A stretch of DNA of 64,000 bases from an uncultured Roseibium sp. (GTDB taxonomy: Bacteria; Pseudomonadota; Alphaproteobacteria; Rhizobiales; Stappiaceae). Below are positions 26,572-35,703 of this stretch, one piece after another (within the stretch, counting starts at the first letter, position 1; each line of letters starts with the position of its first letter). The position numbers and the translations under genes are program-made. The notes under the pieces were generated by a model. The model made no database searches. It was given only the letters and a program-made list of their open reading frames with translations, and was not told the origin of the DNA. Where the stretch lies: the NCBI RefSeq assembly GCF_947496995.1, contig NZ_CANMFD010000001.1, positions 864,692-928,691 on the forward strand, read 5' to 3'.

Positions 26572-26813
26572 TCTCACACCCTCACCCCACCGCAGAAATA
26601 CTATGCAGATGCACGTCGTGTCCCGAATGTTTCTTCAGGATGTCCGCGGCGCGTTGTTCGTGTGCCGGGTTCCAGGTGCGCACCCACAGCAAAAGGCCGC
26701 CGTGTTCGAGCTGTTCCTGCAGATGCTGGGCGGAGTGGTTGCCGACGAGTTTGGCCAGGATACCGCCGATGACACCGCCCGCGCCGCCGGCAAGGGCTGC
26801 GCCGATGATGGTG
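26572..26813. repeat. Source copy of the 0.24-kb duplication
   Basis: Direct repeat partner of 24581-24826, about 98% identical by eye and in the same orientation. It covers the 3' third of the gene at 26582 plus ten bases beyond its stop. Confidence 0.85.
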
Positions 26814-27148
26814 GCGGCCATGGTGCCGCCGGAGGCGAGGATCACTCCGGCTGCTGCGCTGGCGGCGACATAAAGCGGCACGCCGATAAGCGCGCCTTCC
26901 GCGTCACCGGTCGTTTCCGTGGAGACATAGGAGCAGCGGGCGGCCTTGGGGTCGTCCTCGAGGTCGGTAACTTTCCTGTAGGCGTGGCCGAGCTTTTCCT
27001 CCACCGCATGTTCGCCCGCCAGCAGGCTGAGTTCGGCGCGGTTGAAGCCGGAGACCAGCAGCTCGTCGATGGCTGCCTGCAAGGCTTCGGCGGTGTCGAA
27101 ATAGCCGACCGCTTCGCGGATGTTGTAGGTCGATTGCGTTGAGGTCAT
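26582..27148 (-). CDS. Glycine-zipper-containing stress-type protein
   Basis: A 188-residue protein. The N-terminal half (AVGYFDTAEALQAAIDELLVSGFNRAELSLL) has the alpha/beta pattern found in DUF1269/YflT-type general stress proteins. The middle is a Gly/Ala-rich double membrane segment (GGAGGVIGGILAKL). The C-terminal part (GGLLLWVRTW ... AADILKKHSGHDVHLH) resembles the second domain of these proteins. Function unknown. It starts at ATG 27148 with a weak GGAA site. A 3' fragment of this gene is duplicated at 24.6 kb. Confidence 0.8.
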   Translation of the reverse strand: MTSTQSTYNIREAVGYFDTAEALQAAIDELLVSGFNRAELSLLAGEHAVEEKLGHAYRKVTDLEDDPKAARCSYVSTETTGDAEGALIGVPLYVAASAAAGVILASGGTMAATIIGAALAGGAGGVIGGILAKLVGNHSAQHLQEQLEHGGLLLWVRTWNPAHEQRAADILKKHSGHDVHLHSISAVG

Positions 27149-27310
27149 TGTCGTTCCGTCTCTCGATGCCTGGTGTTGAACCGGTCAAACGGCCGTTCTG
27201 TCTTGTCCGTCGGACTCGGTGCAAGGCGGAGAAAGGTCGTTCGTTTCCGCAAGGATCAGAGCACCCGGCAGGCAAACTTTCATTGACGCGCATCAAACGC
27301 CCTGCGCGGC

Positions 27311-27694
27311 TCAAAGCTTCCGGAACTGCGGCGCGCCGTCGCCGATCTCGTAATAGCCGGCCTTGTCCTTGACGAAGATATGCTTGCCGGTGGTCAGACC
27401 GTCCGCCGTGTCCAGGCAGCCGGCCGCGATGGCGATGTTGTCCTCGCCGTCCATCCGGTAGAACAGGCTGGAGCCACAGGCCTTGCAGAACCCCCGCTCG
27501 GCGAAATCGGAGGAGCGGTACCACGCCAGGCCCTCGTCGCAGGTAAAGCGGAGCGTGCCGGCGGGCGCGACGGTGCTGGCCCAAAGGTGTCCGCTCGTGC
27601 GCCGGCACTGGCTGCAATGGCAGACCGTCACCGTGTCCCGGACCGCATTCACCTCGAAGGCGACACTGCCGCACTCGCATCTTCCTGTAATCAT
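27311..27694 (-). CDS. GFA/CENP-V family zinc protein
   Basis: A 127-residue single-domain protein of the glutathione-dependent formaldehyde-activating enzyme (GFA) family. Zinc-binding cysteines are visible as CECGSV, CHCSQCRR and CKACGSS. The length is typical. Most members have no proven activity, so no substrate is claimed. It is a stand-alone gene, 46 bases from the end of the LacI regulator gene on the same strand. Confidence 0.9.
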   Translation of the reverse strand: MITGRCECGSVAFEVNAVRDTVTVCHCSQCRRTSGHLWASTVAPAGTLRFTCDEGLAWYRSSDFAERGFCKACGSSLFYRMDGEDNIAIAAGCLDTADGLTTGKHIFVKDKAGYYEIGDGAPQFRKL

Positions 27695-27740
27695 GGTCGC
27701 TTTCCATCCGTCTTCATATGGGAGGCCACAGTCAAGACCT

Positions 27741-28739
27741 TCAGAAGCCTGTTATGATTTCAGGCCGGAATTCGGTTCTCTTGCCGTCACTGCCTGACCT
27801 GTCACGGTCGGAGGTCAGCACGATGTCGGCGGCGGCTTTGCCGATTTCCCGTCGGGGCGTGCGGGACGTGGCTATCTTGACCGGCAGGCTTTCGACGAGA
27901 TCGAGCCCGTTAAATCCGGCGAGAACGAGTTTCCCCGGCACGTCGATGCCGGCGGCGATACAGTGAAACGCGCCTCCGACTGCCAGATCGTCATTCGAAT
28001 AGTAGATGCAATCCAGCTCGGGATGGTCCTGCAGGATTTGCGCCGTGAGGTCGCGGCCCGCCTTGACGGAGGAAACGCCGTTGCCTGTCTGCGCGGCCAC
28101 AAGCGCGAGGCCCTTCGCCGATAGTGCGGCTTCAAACCCCGTGAACCGTTTTCGGGCACGCGTGTCCTTGTCGAGATCGCTGCCGACAAAACCGAACCGG
28201 CGGCGCCCCTTGGCGATCATGGCATCGGCCATTGCCTCACCGGCAGCCTTCTGGGACAGCCCGACACAGGCATCGACCGGTGTGCCGTCAACATCCATGA
28301 TCTGGACCACGGGGATATCGGCGTTTTCCAGCAGCCGCAGCGTGTCGTGCGGCTGATCGAGCCCGGTGATGATCAGACCGGCGGGGTTCCAGGAGAGCAT
28401 GTTGCGGATGATCTCGTATTCCCTGTCCGGATCGTACTCGGTGACACCGAACACCGGCTGCATGCCGCTGCCTTCCAGGCCTTCGGCAATTCCCGAAAGC
28501 ACTTCGGCGAAGACGATGTTCATGAGGCTTGGAACAACGACGCCGATCAGGTCGGAGCGCTGGCTGGCCAGCGACATCGCCAGGTGATTGCCGACGTATC
28601 CGAGTTCTTTCGCCGCCCGGCCGACTTTTTCCAGGCTCGATCTGGACACGTCACCGGCCCCCCGCAGGGCGCGCGATGCGGTCATCTTGCTGACCCCCGC
28701 CGCAGCGGCGACGTCACTCAGGGTTTTTCTTTTTTTCAT
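27741..28739 (-). CDS. LacI-family regulator of the acid-sugar operon
   Basis: A 332-residue repressor-type protein. The N-terminal helix-turn-helix TLSDVAAAAGVSKMTASRALRG and hinge are followed by a periplasmic-binding-protein-like sensor domain (SDLIGVVVPSLMN). It belongs to the GntR-like branch of LacI regulators. It starts at ATG 28739 (MKKRKT). It is transcribed away from the TRAP/otn operon, and a LacI-type operator lies in the shared upstream region, so it most likely represses that operon until a sugar acid binds. Confidence 0.9.
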   Translation of the reverse strand: MKKRKTLSDVAAAAGVSKMTASRALRGAGDVSRSSLEKVGRAAKELGYVGNHLAMSLASQRSDLIGVVVPSLMNIVFAEVLSGIAEGLEGSGMQPVFGVTEYDPDREYEIIRNMLSWNPAGLIITGLDQPHDTLRLLENADIPVVQIMDVDGTPVDACVGLSQKAAGEAMADAMIAKGRRRFGFVGSDLDKDTRARKRFTGFEAALSAKGLALVAAQTGNGVSSVKAGRDLTAQILQDHPELDCIYYSNDDLAVGGAFHCIAAGIDVPGKLVLAGFNGLDLVESLPVKIATSRTPRREIGKAAADIVLTSDRDRSGSDGKRTEFRPEIITGF

Positions 28740-28865
28740 GGCCTTGGCATCAATCGGGCAATGGTCCGGGCGCTGAACGCATCTGTCATTCCAAATGAAG
28801 TAAGCCCTCTGGCCATTGAAAGCAAACCTCATGAGCATTGACAGAAGCCGGATTATCATGGCACT

Positions 28866-28887
28866 GGTACCGATACCGGTACCGATA
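28866..28887. promoter_or_regulatory. Likely LacI-family operator
   Basis: GGTACCGATA occurs twice in direct orientation (28866-28875 and 28878-28887), and the junction forms the palindrome TACCGGTA (28874-28881). Overlapping GGTACC palindromes of this type are common LacI-family targets. It lies between the divergent regulator and TRAP genes, about 100 bases before the TRAP start. Confidence 0.65.
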
Positions 28888-28983
28888 TCATCTACCGGAC
28901 CACCGAAGAGCGACTGAAGGCACGATGCTTTCGTCACGCAACTTTGACGGTGACTGTGAAAGTGGTCGCCGATGGGAGGAAAA

Positions 28984-30018
28984 ATGAAGTCATACAAGTT
29001 CAAGTCCGCTATTTTTTGCGGCGTCGTAGCTGCCGGTGCGTTGATCGGCGGCACGGCAATCGCACAGGAATACCAGTGGACGTTCCAGACCTCGGCCCAG
29101 GCCGGCGACAACTTCTTCCCCATCGAGGAAGAATGGGCCGAACGGGTTGGCGTCATGTCGGGCGGCCGCATCGAAATCACGGTCGTTCCGGTGGGAACGG
29201 TCGTTGCGCACAACGAAACCCTCGAGGCTGTGGGGTCCGGTATCCTGCAGGGTCACATAACGGACCCGTCCTACTTCTCCGGCAAGGATCCGGCTTTTGC
29301 CATGCTGGGCAACCTGGTGGGCGCGTGGTCCGCGCCGCAGCAGATGTTCAACTACATGAACTACGGCGGCGGCCATGAACTGTTCAACGAATTGGTGAAC
29401 CCCTACGGACTGGAGTTCCTCGGTGCGTCCGCGACCGGCGTTGAGGCTTTCTTGTCCACGAAGCCGATCAACGGCGTTGCGGATCTCAAGGGCATCAAGA
29501 TGCGCGCGCCGGAAGGCATGGTTCAGGAAGTGTTCGCAGCTGCGGGCGCAGCGCCTGTGAACCTGCCTGGTTCCGAGGTCTACACGGCTTTGGAAAAAGG
29601 CGTCATCGACGCGGCCGACTACACCGTCTTTTCGACGAACCATGCGCAGGGCATGCACGAGTTCGCCAACTACCCTCTCTATCCCGGCTTCCATTCCATG
29701 CCGGTGATCGATGTGTCGATGAACAAGGCGATCTACGATGACCTTCCGGAAGACCTGAAGGCGATCCTCGAAGTCTCCGTCCGTGATTTCGCCCAGGATA
29801 TGGTTGCACGGCTCGAGGCAGCGAACGCCATTGCGGTCGTCGAAGCCACTGCTGATCCGAACATCACGATCATCAACTGGTCCGACGAAGAGCGTGCAAA
29901 GTTCCGTGCGATTGCCCAGACACAATGGGCCAATTGGGCAGAGCGCTCCGAAATGGCGGGCAAGGCCTACAAGAGCGTCACGGACTACCTGACCTCCACC
30001 GGTCTGCTCGCCAAGTAA
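28984..30018 (+). CDS. TRAP transporter substrate-binding protein (DctP-type)
   Basis: A 344-residue periplasmic binding protein with a signal peptide (KFKSAIFCGVVAAGALIGG ... AIAQE), then the DctP fold with FLSTKPINGVADLKGIKMR and the following APEGM typical of this family. It should bind an organic acid; with the downstream genes, threonate or erythronate is the best guess. The start follows GGGAGGA. It is the first gene of the operon and is separated from the permease gene by a hairpin, usual where the binding protein is needed in excess. Confidence 0.92.
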   Translation: MKSYKFKSAIFCGVVAAGALIGGTAIAQEYQWTFQTSAQAGDNFFPIEEEWAERVGVMSGGRIEITVVPVGTVVAHNETLEAVGSGILQGHITDPSYFSGKDPAFAMLGNLVGAWSAPQQMFNYMNYGGGHELFNELVNPYGLEFLGASATGVEAFLSTKPINGVADLKGIKMRAPEGMVQEVFAAAGAAPVNLPGSEVYTALEKGVIDAADYTVFSTNHAQGMHEFANYPLYPGFHSMPVIDVSMNKAIYDDLPEDLKAILEVSVRDFAQDMVARLEAANAIAVVEATADPNITIINWSDEERAKFRAIAQTQWANWAERSEMAGKAYKSVTDYLTSTGLLAK

Positions 30019-30040
30019 CTCAGGCACGCACTTGATTTGG

Positions 30041-30068
30041 GAAGGGGCTGTTCCAGCCCCTTCTTTCT
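30041..30068 (+). terminator. Intra-operon hairpin after the binding-protein gene
   Basis: GAAGGGGCTG / CAGCCCCTTC form a perfect 10-bp stem with loop TTC, followed by TTTCTC. It is well placed to act as a partial terminator or 3' stabiliser between dctP-type and dctQM-type genes. Confidence 0.75.
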
Positions 30069-30104
30069 CATTAAAGATCACGTCCAGCGGCTTGGGAGGG
30101 CGAC

Positions 30105-32120
30105 ATGTCACAAGAGAACACGGCGATGACCGCGGATGAGATCGAGACTCAGCTCGACGCTCTCAAACGCGCTCACGAGGAAGACAGTGCCGGCGCTCAG
30201 ACCGCGCTTGACCGCAAGATCATTTCCTTCGGTGGTGCGTTCAGTTTCCTGTTCGCGATTGCCACCATCGTGTCGATTTACGAAATCGTCATGCGCTATT
30301 TTTTCAATGCGCCGACAATATGGGCGCATGAAACCGTGATCGCGCTGATTGCCGTCTGTTACCTGTACGGCGGAATGCAGTGTTTGGCAGCTGACAAGCA
30401 CATTCGCATCGGTCTGATCTATTTCGGTACCAGCGGCGGAACGCGTCGTCTTTTGGACTTCGTCAACGCGCTGCTTGCGCTTTTCTTTGCGCTGGCCATT
30501 GCCTACGCGGCCTACACAATGGTCGAAAAGTCGTGGTGGACGCCGCAAGGCGACCTGCGGCTTGAACGGTCGGGGTCGGCGTGGAACCCGATCACACCGG
30601 CACTGGTCAAGTTGGGACTGTTCATCACGGCAGGCGTTCTCGCCATTCAGTCCCTTGGGCATCTGTGGGTTGCCTATAAAGGCACGGGCTATCGTCAGGC
30701 GGCATCCGAAGCTCCGGGCAAACTTGCGGTGCTGGGCATCGCGGCCGTTTTCTGCCTCCTTGCCATCGGGGGATATTTCCTGTTCACCGAGGGCCGTTCG
30801 CTCGGTATCGAGACGGGGTCCCTCCTGCTGGTGGGCAGCATCATGGTGCTGATCCTCACGGGTATTCCCCTGGCGTTCGTGACAGGCCTGATCGCCATCC
30901 TCTTTACAATGGCCTGGTTCGGCACCTCGGGCGTACCGCTCGTCTCCAGCCGCATCTATTCCTTCGTGAACGAATACGTCCTGGTGGCGATCCCGATGTT
31001 CGTTCTGATGGCGTCTTTGCTGGACAGGTCGGGCATGGCCCGGGATCTTTATGACGCGATGCGACTTGTGGCGGGTCGGCTCAAGGGGGGTGTTGCCATC
31101 CAGACCCTCGTCGCAGCCGTATTCCTGGCTTCCATTTCGGGGATCATCGGCGGAGAGATCGTTCTGCTGGGCCTGATCGCCCTGCCACAGATGCTGCGGC
31201 TGGGCTACAATCGCGCCCTGGCCATCGGCACTGTCTGTGCCGGAGGTTCTCTCGGCACGATGATCCCGCCTTCGATCGTCCTCATCGTCTATGGACTGAC
31301 GGCCAGTGTGTCGATCGGCGATCTCTTTCTCGCGACGGTCGTGCCGGGCGTGATGCTTGCCGCGTTCTACATTGTCTACATCTACACACGCTGCACTCTG
31401 GACCCCACGATAGCTCCTGGTATTCCCGAAGAAGAGCTGTCCATGCCGATGAGCGAAAAGCTCCGGAAAATGAAGGGGATCATTCTGCCCGTCCTCGTGG
31501 CGTTCACCGTGCTGGGTTCCATTTACGGCGGCGTCGCATCGGTGACGGAAGCCGCCGCGATGGGTGTTGTTGGCGTCTTCGCTTCGGCATGGATTCGCAG
31601 GGAAGTCTCATGGGAGTTGATCACCAGCAGCCTCAAGCAGACGCTTGAAACCTGCGGCATGATCATCTGGATCGGCCTTGGTGCAGCGGCCCTTGTGGGG
31701 GTTTACAACCTGATGGGCGGCAATCGTTTCATCGAAAGCACGATCCTCGACAGCGGCGCGTCCCCCATGGTCATCGTTCTGATCATGATGGGCATCCTCA
31801 TCGTGCTCGGCCTGTTCATGGACTGGATCGGCATCGCGCTGCTGACCATGCCGATCTTTGTGCCGATCATCATAAAACTGGGCATGGACCCTGTCTGGTT
31901 CGGCATCCTGTTCGCGATGAACATGCAGGTCAGCTACCTGTCGCCCCCCTTCGGACCCGCGGCGTTCTATCTGAAATCGGTGGCGCCCAAGGATATGTCC
32001 CTGTCGGAAATTTTCCGCGCATTGTTACCGTTTATCGCGATCCAGCTGGTCGCCCTGATGCTTGTTCTGTTCTTCCCGGACCTGGCACTCTGGCTTCCGG
32101 CCTGGGTGAAAGGAGGCTGA
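30105..32120 (+). CDS. Fused TRAP permease (DctQ-DctM)
   Basis: A 671-residue inner-membrane protein. The first 190 residues form the four-helix small subunit (DctQ: FFNAPTIWAHETVI). After a linker helix pair, the large DctM subunit follows, with GIPLAFVTGLIAIL, SGIIGGEIVLLGLIALPQML and the C-terminal SYLSPPFGPAAFYLKS. It imports the ligand of the adjacent binding protein with a sodium gradient. One chain replaces the usual two. The start at 30105 follows GGGAGGG. Confidence 0.93.
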   Translation: MSQENTAMTADEIETQLDALKRAHEEDSAGAQTALDRKIISFGGAFSFLFAIATIVSIYEIVMRYFFNAPTIWAHETVIALIAVCYLYGGMQCLAADKHIRIGLIYFGTSGGTRRLLDFVNALLALFFALAIAYAAYTMVEKSWWTPQGDLRLERSGSAWNPITPALVKLGLFITAGVLAIQSLGHLWVAYKGTGYRQAASEAPGKLAVLGIAAVFCLLAIGGYFLFTEGRSLGIETGSLLLVGSIMVLILTGIPLAFVTGLIAILFTMAWFGTSGVPLVSSRIYSFVNEYVLVAIPMFVLMASLLDRSGMARDLYDAMRLVAGRLKGGVAIQTLVAAVFLASISGIIGGEIVLLGLIALPQMLRLGYNRALAIGTVCAGGSLGTMIPPSIVLIVYGLTASVSIGDLFLATVVPGVMLAAFYIVYIYTRCTLDPTIAPGIPEEELSMPMSEKLRKMKGIILPVLVAFTVLGSIYGGVASVTEAAAMGVVGVFASAWIRREVSWELITSSLKQTLETCGMIIWIGLGAAALVGVYNLMGGNRFIESTILDSGASPMVIVLIMMGILIVLGLFMDWIGIALLTMPIFVPIIIKLGMDPVWFGILFAMNMQVSYLSPPFGPAAFYLKSVAPKDMSLSEIFRALLPFIAIQLVALMLVLFFPDLALWLPAWVKGG

Positions 32121-32121
32121 G

Positions 32122-33036
32122 ATGACTGACCATACAAAGCTGACCCGGAACGTTGCCGCAATAGGCCTCGGCTCCATGGGCTACGGGATCGCAATGTCCG
32201 CCCTGCGCGGCGGACACGCGGTCTGGGGCGTGGACATCAATCAGGAACAGATGCAGCGGTTTGCAGGCGAGGGCGGACAGACAGGCGCTCTGCAGGAGGT
32301 TGCGGACAGTCTGGATACTGTGATTGTCACCGTCCTCAATGCGGCCCAGGCAGAGACGGTCCTGTTCGGTGCGGACGGCATCGTGCCCCACCTGAAAGCC
32401 GGCGCCGCCCTCCTGTGCTGCGCCACCGTGCCGCCTGCCTTCGCCAGGGACATGGCCGCCCGCTGCGCCGGCCACGGCGTGCATTATCTCGATGCGCCCA
32501 TTTCAGGCGGCTCGACAAAGGCGGCGCAAGGCGAGCTGACGATCATGGCCGCCGGCGCACCCGAGGCCTTTGCAGCCCTGCGCCCTGTTCTGGACAGCAT
32601 CGCGGAAACCGTCTTCGAACTGGGCGATGAAGCCGGCGCGGGCAGCGCCATGAAGGCGGTCAATCAGCTGCTGGCGGGCGTTCATATCGCCACCATGGCG
32701 GAGGCCCTGACCTTCGGTATGACCCAGGGCGTTGCCCCGGACAAATTCGTCGAGGTCATCAGCAAATGCGCCGGGACAAGCTGGATGCTTGAAAACCGCG
32801 CGCCGCATATCGTGGCCGGAGACTATACTCCGCACAGCCAGGTCAACATCTGGCCCAAGGACCTTGGCATTGTCATGGACATCGCAAGGTCGGCAAGTTT
32901 CAGTGCCCCGATTACGGCGGCAGCGCTGCAGCAGTTTCTGGCGGCCGCCGGGATGGGCTTGGGCAGCGAGGACGATGCTGCCGTGGCCAAGGTCTATGCG
33001 CGTAATGCAGGGCTCACCCTGCCGGGAGAAGCATGA
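32122..33036 (+). CDS. ltnD: Threonate/erythronate-type 3-hydroxyacid dehydrogenase
   Basis: A 304-residue NAD-dependent beta-hydroxyacid dehydrogenase. Visible are the Rossmann motif GLGSMGYGIAMS, the substrate motif DAPISGGSTKAAQGEL and the catalytic Lys in GSAMKAVNQLL. In the context of otnK, otnC and otnI it should oxidise L-threonate (LtnD) or a stereoisomer such as D-erythronate to the 2-oxo acid. The exact isomer cannot be told by eye. The ATG lies one base after the permease stop, with AAGGAGG upstream, and its stop overlaps the next gene. Confidence 0.85.
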   Translation: MTDHTKLTRNVAAIGLGSMGYGIAMSALRGGHAVWGVDINQEQMQRFAGEGGQTGALQEVADSLDTVIVTVLNAAQAETVLFGADGIVPHLKAGAALLCCATVPPAFARDMAARCAGHGVHYLDAPISGGSTKAAQGELTIMAAGAPEAFAALRPVLDSIAETVFELGDEAGAGSAMKAVNQLLAGVHIATMAEALTFGMTQGVAPDKFVEVISKCAGTSWMLENRAPHIVAGDYTPHSQVNIWPKDLGIVMDIARSASFSAPITAAALQQFLAAAGMGLGSEDDAAVAKVYARNAGLTLPGEA

Positions 33037-34274
33037 TGCTGCTGGGATGTATCGGCGACGATTTCACGGGGTCCAGCGATCTGGCCAACACACTGGCGAA
33101 GGGGGGCATGCGCACGGTGCAATATACCGGCGTGCCCGACGTTCCGGCAGGGGATGATGTCGAGGCCGGTGTGGTCGCTCTCAAATCCCGCTCCATCGCT
33201 CCGGCCGACGCCGTGGCCCAGTCGCTGCAGGCTCTGGAATGGCTGAAGGCACAGGGATGCGAGCAATTCTTTTTCAAATACTGCTCGACCTTCGATTCCA
33301 CGCCCGAGGGCAATATCGGCCCGGTGGCGGATGCGCTGGCCGAGGCGCTTGATGCTCACAAGGTGATCGTCTGCCCGGCGTTTCCCGGCACGGGCCGGTC
33401 CGTCTATCAGGGCTACCTTTTCGTGAAGGACCGGTTGCTGAACGAGTCGGGCATGCAGAACCATCCATTGACCCCCATGACGGACCCCGACCTGCGCCGC
33501 TGGCTCGCCCCGCAGACGCGCTATACGGTGGGTCATATCCCGACTGAAACGGTGTTTGCCGGCGCGGAAGCGATTTCCCGGTCCCTGGAGGAGGAGCATC
33601 GCGCGGGCCACCGCCATATCGTCGTGGACGCCATTCGCGATGAAGATCTGATCGAGATCGGCCGGGCGGCCAAGGGACTGCCGCTGGTCACCGGCGGCTC
33701 CGGTGTTGCCTTGGGACTGCCCGCCAATTTCGGCGCCGTGGCATCCGAAGCGCCCTGGACCGGGCAGTCCGGAAAATCTGTCGCCCTCTCCGGCTCGTGC
33801 TCTGTGGCCACAAGAGGCCAGGTCGCGCATCACGCCGCCCGGCATCCGGCGCGCGAGATCGTTGCGGCAGATGTCATCGAGGGGCGCCTGACGCCCGAAG
33901 AGATCGCCACATGGCTTGTCGAGACCGATGGCCTGCCACTGGCCTTCAGTTCAGCCGATCCGGAGGCTGTGGCCAGGGTTCAGGCGACATACGGACGGGA
34001 GCGGTCTTCTGAGGCGCTGGAAAGCTTTTTCGCCAGGGTGGCAGCGCTGGCTGTTGCCGGTGGCGCGACCCGCGTCATTTCGGCCGGTGGCGAAACATCG
34101 GGAGCGGTCGTGGAAGGGCTGGGCCTGACGACGCTGGAGATCGGGCCGGAAATCGATCCCGGCGTCCCGGCCCTGCGGGCACGGCGCAACCTCGTGGTGG
34201 CATTGAAGTCCGGAAACTTCGGGACAGAAGATTTCTTTGAAAAAGCCGACAGGGCGCTGGCAGGCACGTCATGA
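33033..34274 (+). CDS. otnK: 3-oxo-tetronate kinase
   Basis: A 413-residue member of the DUF1537 kinase family, which phosphorylates 3-oxo-tetronate at C4 with ATP. N-terminal substrate motif CIGDDFTGSSDLANTL and C-terminal nucleotide motifs (TGGSGVALGLP, SAGGETSGAVVEGLG) are visible. Start ATGATG overlaps the previous stop (ATGA), and the 3' end overlaps otnC in the same way. Confidence 0.92.
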   Translation: MMLLGCIGDDFTGSSDLANTLAKGGMRTVQYTGVPDVPAGDDVEAGVVALKSRSIAPADAVAQSLQALEWLKAQGCEQFFFKYCSTFDSTPEGNIGPVADALAEALDAHKVIVCPAFPGTGRSVYQGYLFVKDRLLNESGMQNHPLTPMTDPDLRRWLAPQTRYTVGHIPTETVFAGAEAISRSLEEEHRAGHRHIVVDAIRDEDLIEIGRAAKGLPLVTGGSGVALGLPANFGAVASEAPWTGQSGKSVALSGSCSVATRGQVAHHAARHPAREIVAADVIEGRLTPEEIATWLVETDGLPLAFSSADPEAVARVQATYGRERSSEALESFFARVAALAVAGGATRVISAGGETSGAVVEGLGLTTLEIGPEIDPGVPALRARRNLVVALKSGNFGTEDFFEKADRALAGTS

Positions 34275-34915
34275 CGGAAGCCGGGCTGCGCGAACAGATA
34301 TGCGTTCTGGCGAAGTCGCTTTTCGACCGGGGCCTGACCCATGGCAGCACGGGAAACATTTCCGCGCGCACCAGGGACGGCGGTTTGCTGGTCTCTCCGA
34401 CCGGAAGCTCCTTCGGACGGCTGGACCCGGGTCGCCTCAGCCGGTTCGACAGCAAGGGTATCCTGATCGACGGCGACAAGCCGACCAAGGAGATGCCCCT
34501 GCACAGCGCGTTCTATGAGACCCGCTCGACAGCCGGTGCCGTTGTTCACCTCCATTCCTGCCACTCTGTCGCCCTGTCGCTGATGCCGGATGTCGATGAG
34601 GATAACTTCCTTCCGCCGTTGACGCCTTACGGGATCATGAAGCTCGGCAAGGTGAAACTGCTGCCCTTCTTCCTGCCGGGCGATCCTGCAATGGGCGATG
34701 CGGTGCGCGGTCTCGCCGGAAAACGCTCTGCCGTTATGCTGGCGAACCACGGTCCGGTGGTCGCCGGCAAGGATGTCGAAGCGGCCTGCAATGCCATCGA
34801 GGAGCTCGAGGACACGGCCCGGCTGACGATGCTGACAAGAGGCCAGCATCCGCGCTGGCTGTCCGATGATCAGGTCAGGGCTCTTGTCACCCAATTCAAC
34901 ATCGAGTGGGACTGA
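34271..34915 (+). CDS. otnC: 3-oxo-tetronate 4-phosphate decarboxylase
   Basis: A 214-residue class II aldolase-fold protein. Motifs GSTGNISAR, HLHSCHSVALS (metal-binding His pair) and ANHGPVVAGKD are clear. In this pathway the family decarboxylates 3-oxo-tetronate 4-phosphate to dihydroxyacetone phosphate. It overlaps otnK by four bases. Confidence 0.92.
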   Translation: MTEAGLREQICVLAKSLFDRGLTHGSTGNISARTRDGGLLVSPTGSSFGRLDPGRLSRFDSKGILIDGDKPTKEMPLHSAFYETRSTAGAVVHLHSCHSVALSLMPDVDEDNFLPPLTPYGIMKLGKVKLLPFFLPGDPAMGDAVRGLAGKRSAVMLANHGPVVAGKDVEAACNAIEELEDTARLTMLTRGQHPRWLSDDQVRALVTQFNIEWD

Positions 34916-34922
34916 GCAGTCG

Positions 34923-35681
34923 ATGCAGTTTTCCGCAAATCTTGGGTTCCTCTGGAACGAGCTCCCGCTGCCCGAGGCGATCGTTGCGGCCAGGGATGCC
35001 GGCTTCGACGCCGTTGAATGCCATTGGCCCTATGATGTTCCGGCAGATGAAGTCAGGGCTGCCCTGAAACAGACAGGTCTGCGCATGCTGGGCCTCAACA
35101 CACGGCGCGGCGACATATCGAACGGAGACAACGGTCTTTGCGCCATCCCCGGACGGGAAACCGAGGCCCGCGCCGCGATTGACGAAGCCATCGCCTATGC
35201 CCGTGCCATCGACACGCCGAACATTCACGTCATGGCCGGATTTGCGGAAGGTGAAGAGGCGCACTCGACCTTTGTGGAAAATCTGCGCTATGCCTGTGAC
35301 AAGGCCGCCGCAGGCAACATCACCATCCTGATCGAGCCGCTGAACCCTTATGACGCGCCGGGCTATTTTCTGTCGGATACGCGGCAGGCCGGCGAAATCA
35401 TCGCCGAGGTGGCAAAAGCCAATCTCAAGCTGATGTTCGATTGTTATCATGTCGGCAGAACCGAAGGGGACGTGCTCGGCAGGCTGAGAGAATGCCTGCC
35501 GCTGACCGGCCATATACAATTCGCCTCCGTTCCGGACCGCGGCGCCCCGGATCATGGCGAGGTCGATTACAAGACGGTGTTCGCGGAGATCGCAGCCCTG
35601 GGCTGGAGCGCGCCCCTGGGCGCTGAATACAAGCCGGTAGAGAAGACGGAAGCGACCCTGGGCTGGCTGGCTTCGGCCTGA
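34923..35681 (+). CDS. otnI: 2-oxo-tetronate isomerase
   Basis: A 252-residue TIM-barrel protein of the hydroxypyruvate isomerase-like family. Conserved parts are FDAVECHWPYD, LIEPLNPYDAPGYFL, MFDCYHVGR and GAEYKP. It interconverts 2-oxo- and 3-oxo-tetronate to feed OtnK. The ATG at 34923 is seven bases after the otnC stop. A longer frame overlapping otnC exists but would add a non-homologous lead. Confidence 0.92.
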   Translation: MQFSANLGFLWNELPLPEAIVAARDAGFDAVECHWPYDVPADEVRAALKQTGLRMLGLNTRRGDISNGDNGLCAIPGRETEARAAIDEAIAYARAIDTPNIHVMAGFAEGEEAHSTFVENLRYACDKAAAGNITILIEPLNPYDAPGYFLSDTRQAGEIIAEVAKANLKLMFDCYHVGRTEGDVLGRLRECLPLTGHIQFASVPDRGAPDHGEVDYKTVFAEIAALGWSAPLGAEYKPVEKTEATLGWLASA

Positions 35682-35703
35682 TTGCCGCCAAAGTATCCAC
35701 GCA

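Noticed and set aside
26462-27142. Plus-strand frame opposite the stress-type membrane protein
   Set aside because: Antisense shadow of the gene at 26582-27148. It has no ribosome binding site, and the minus-strand reading carries the conserved pattern.
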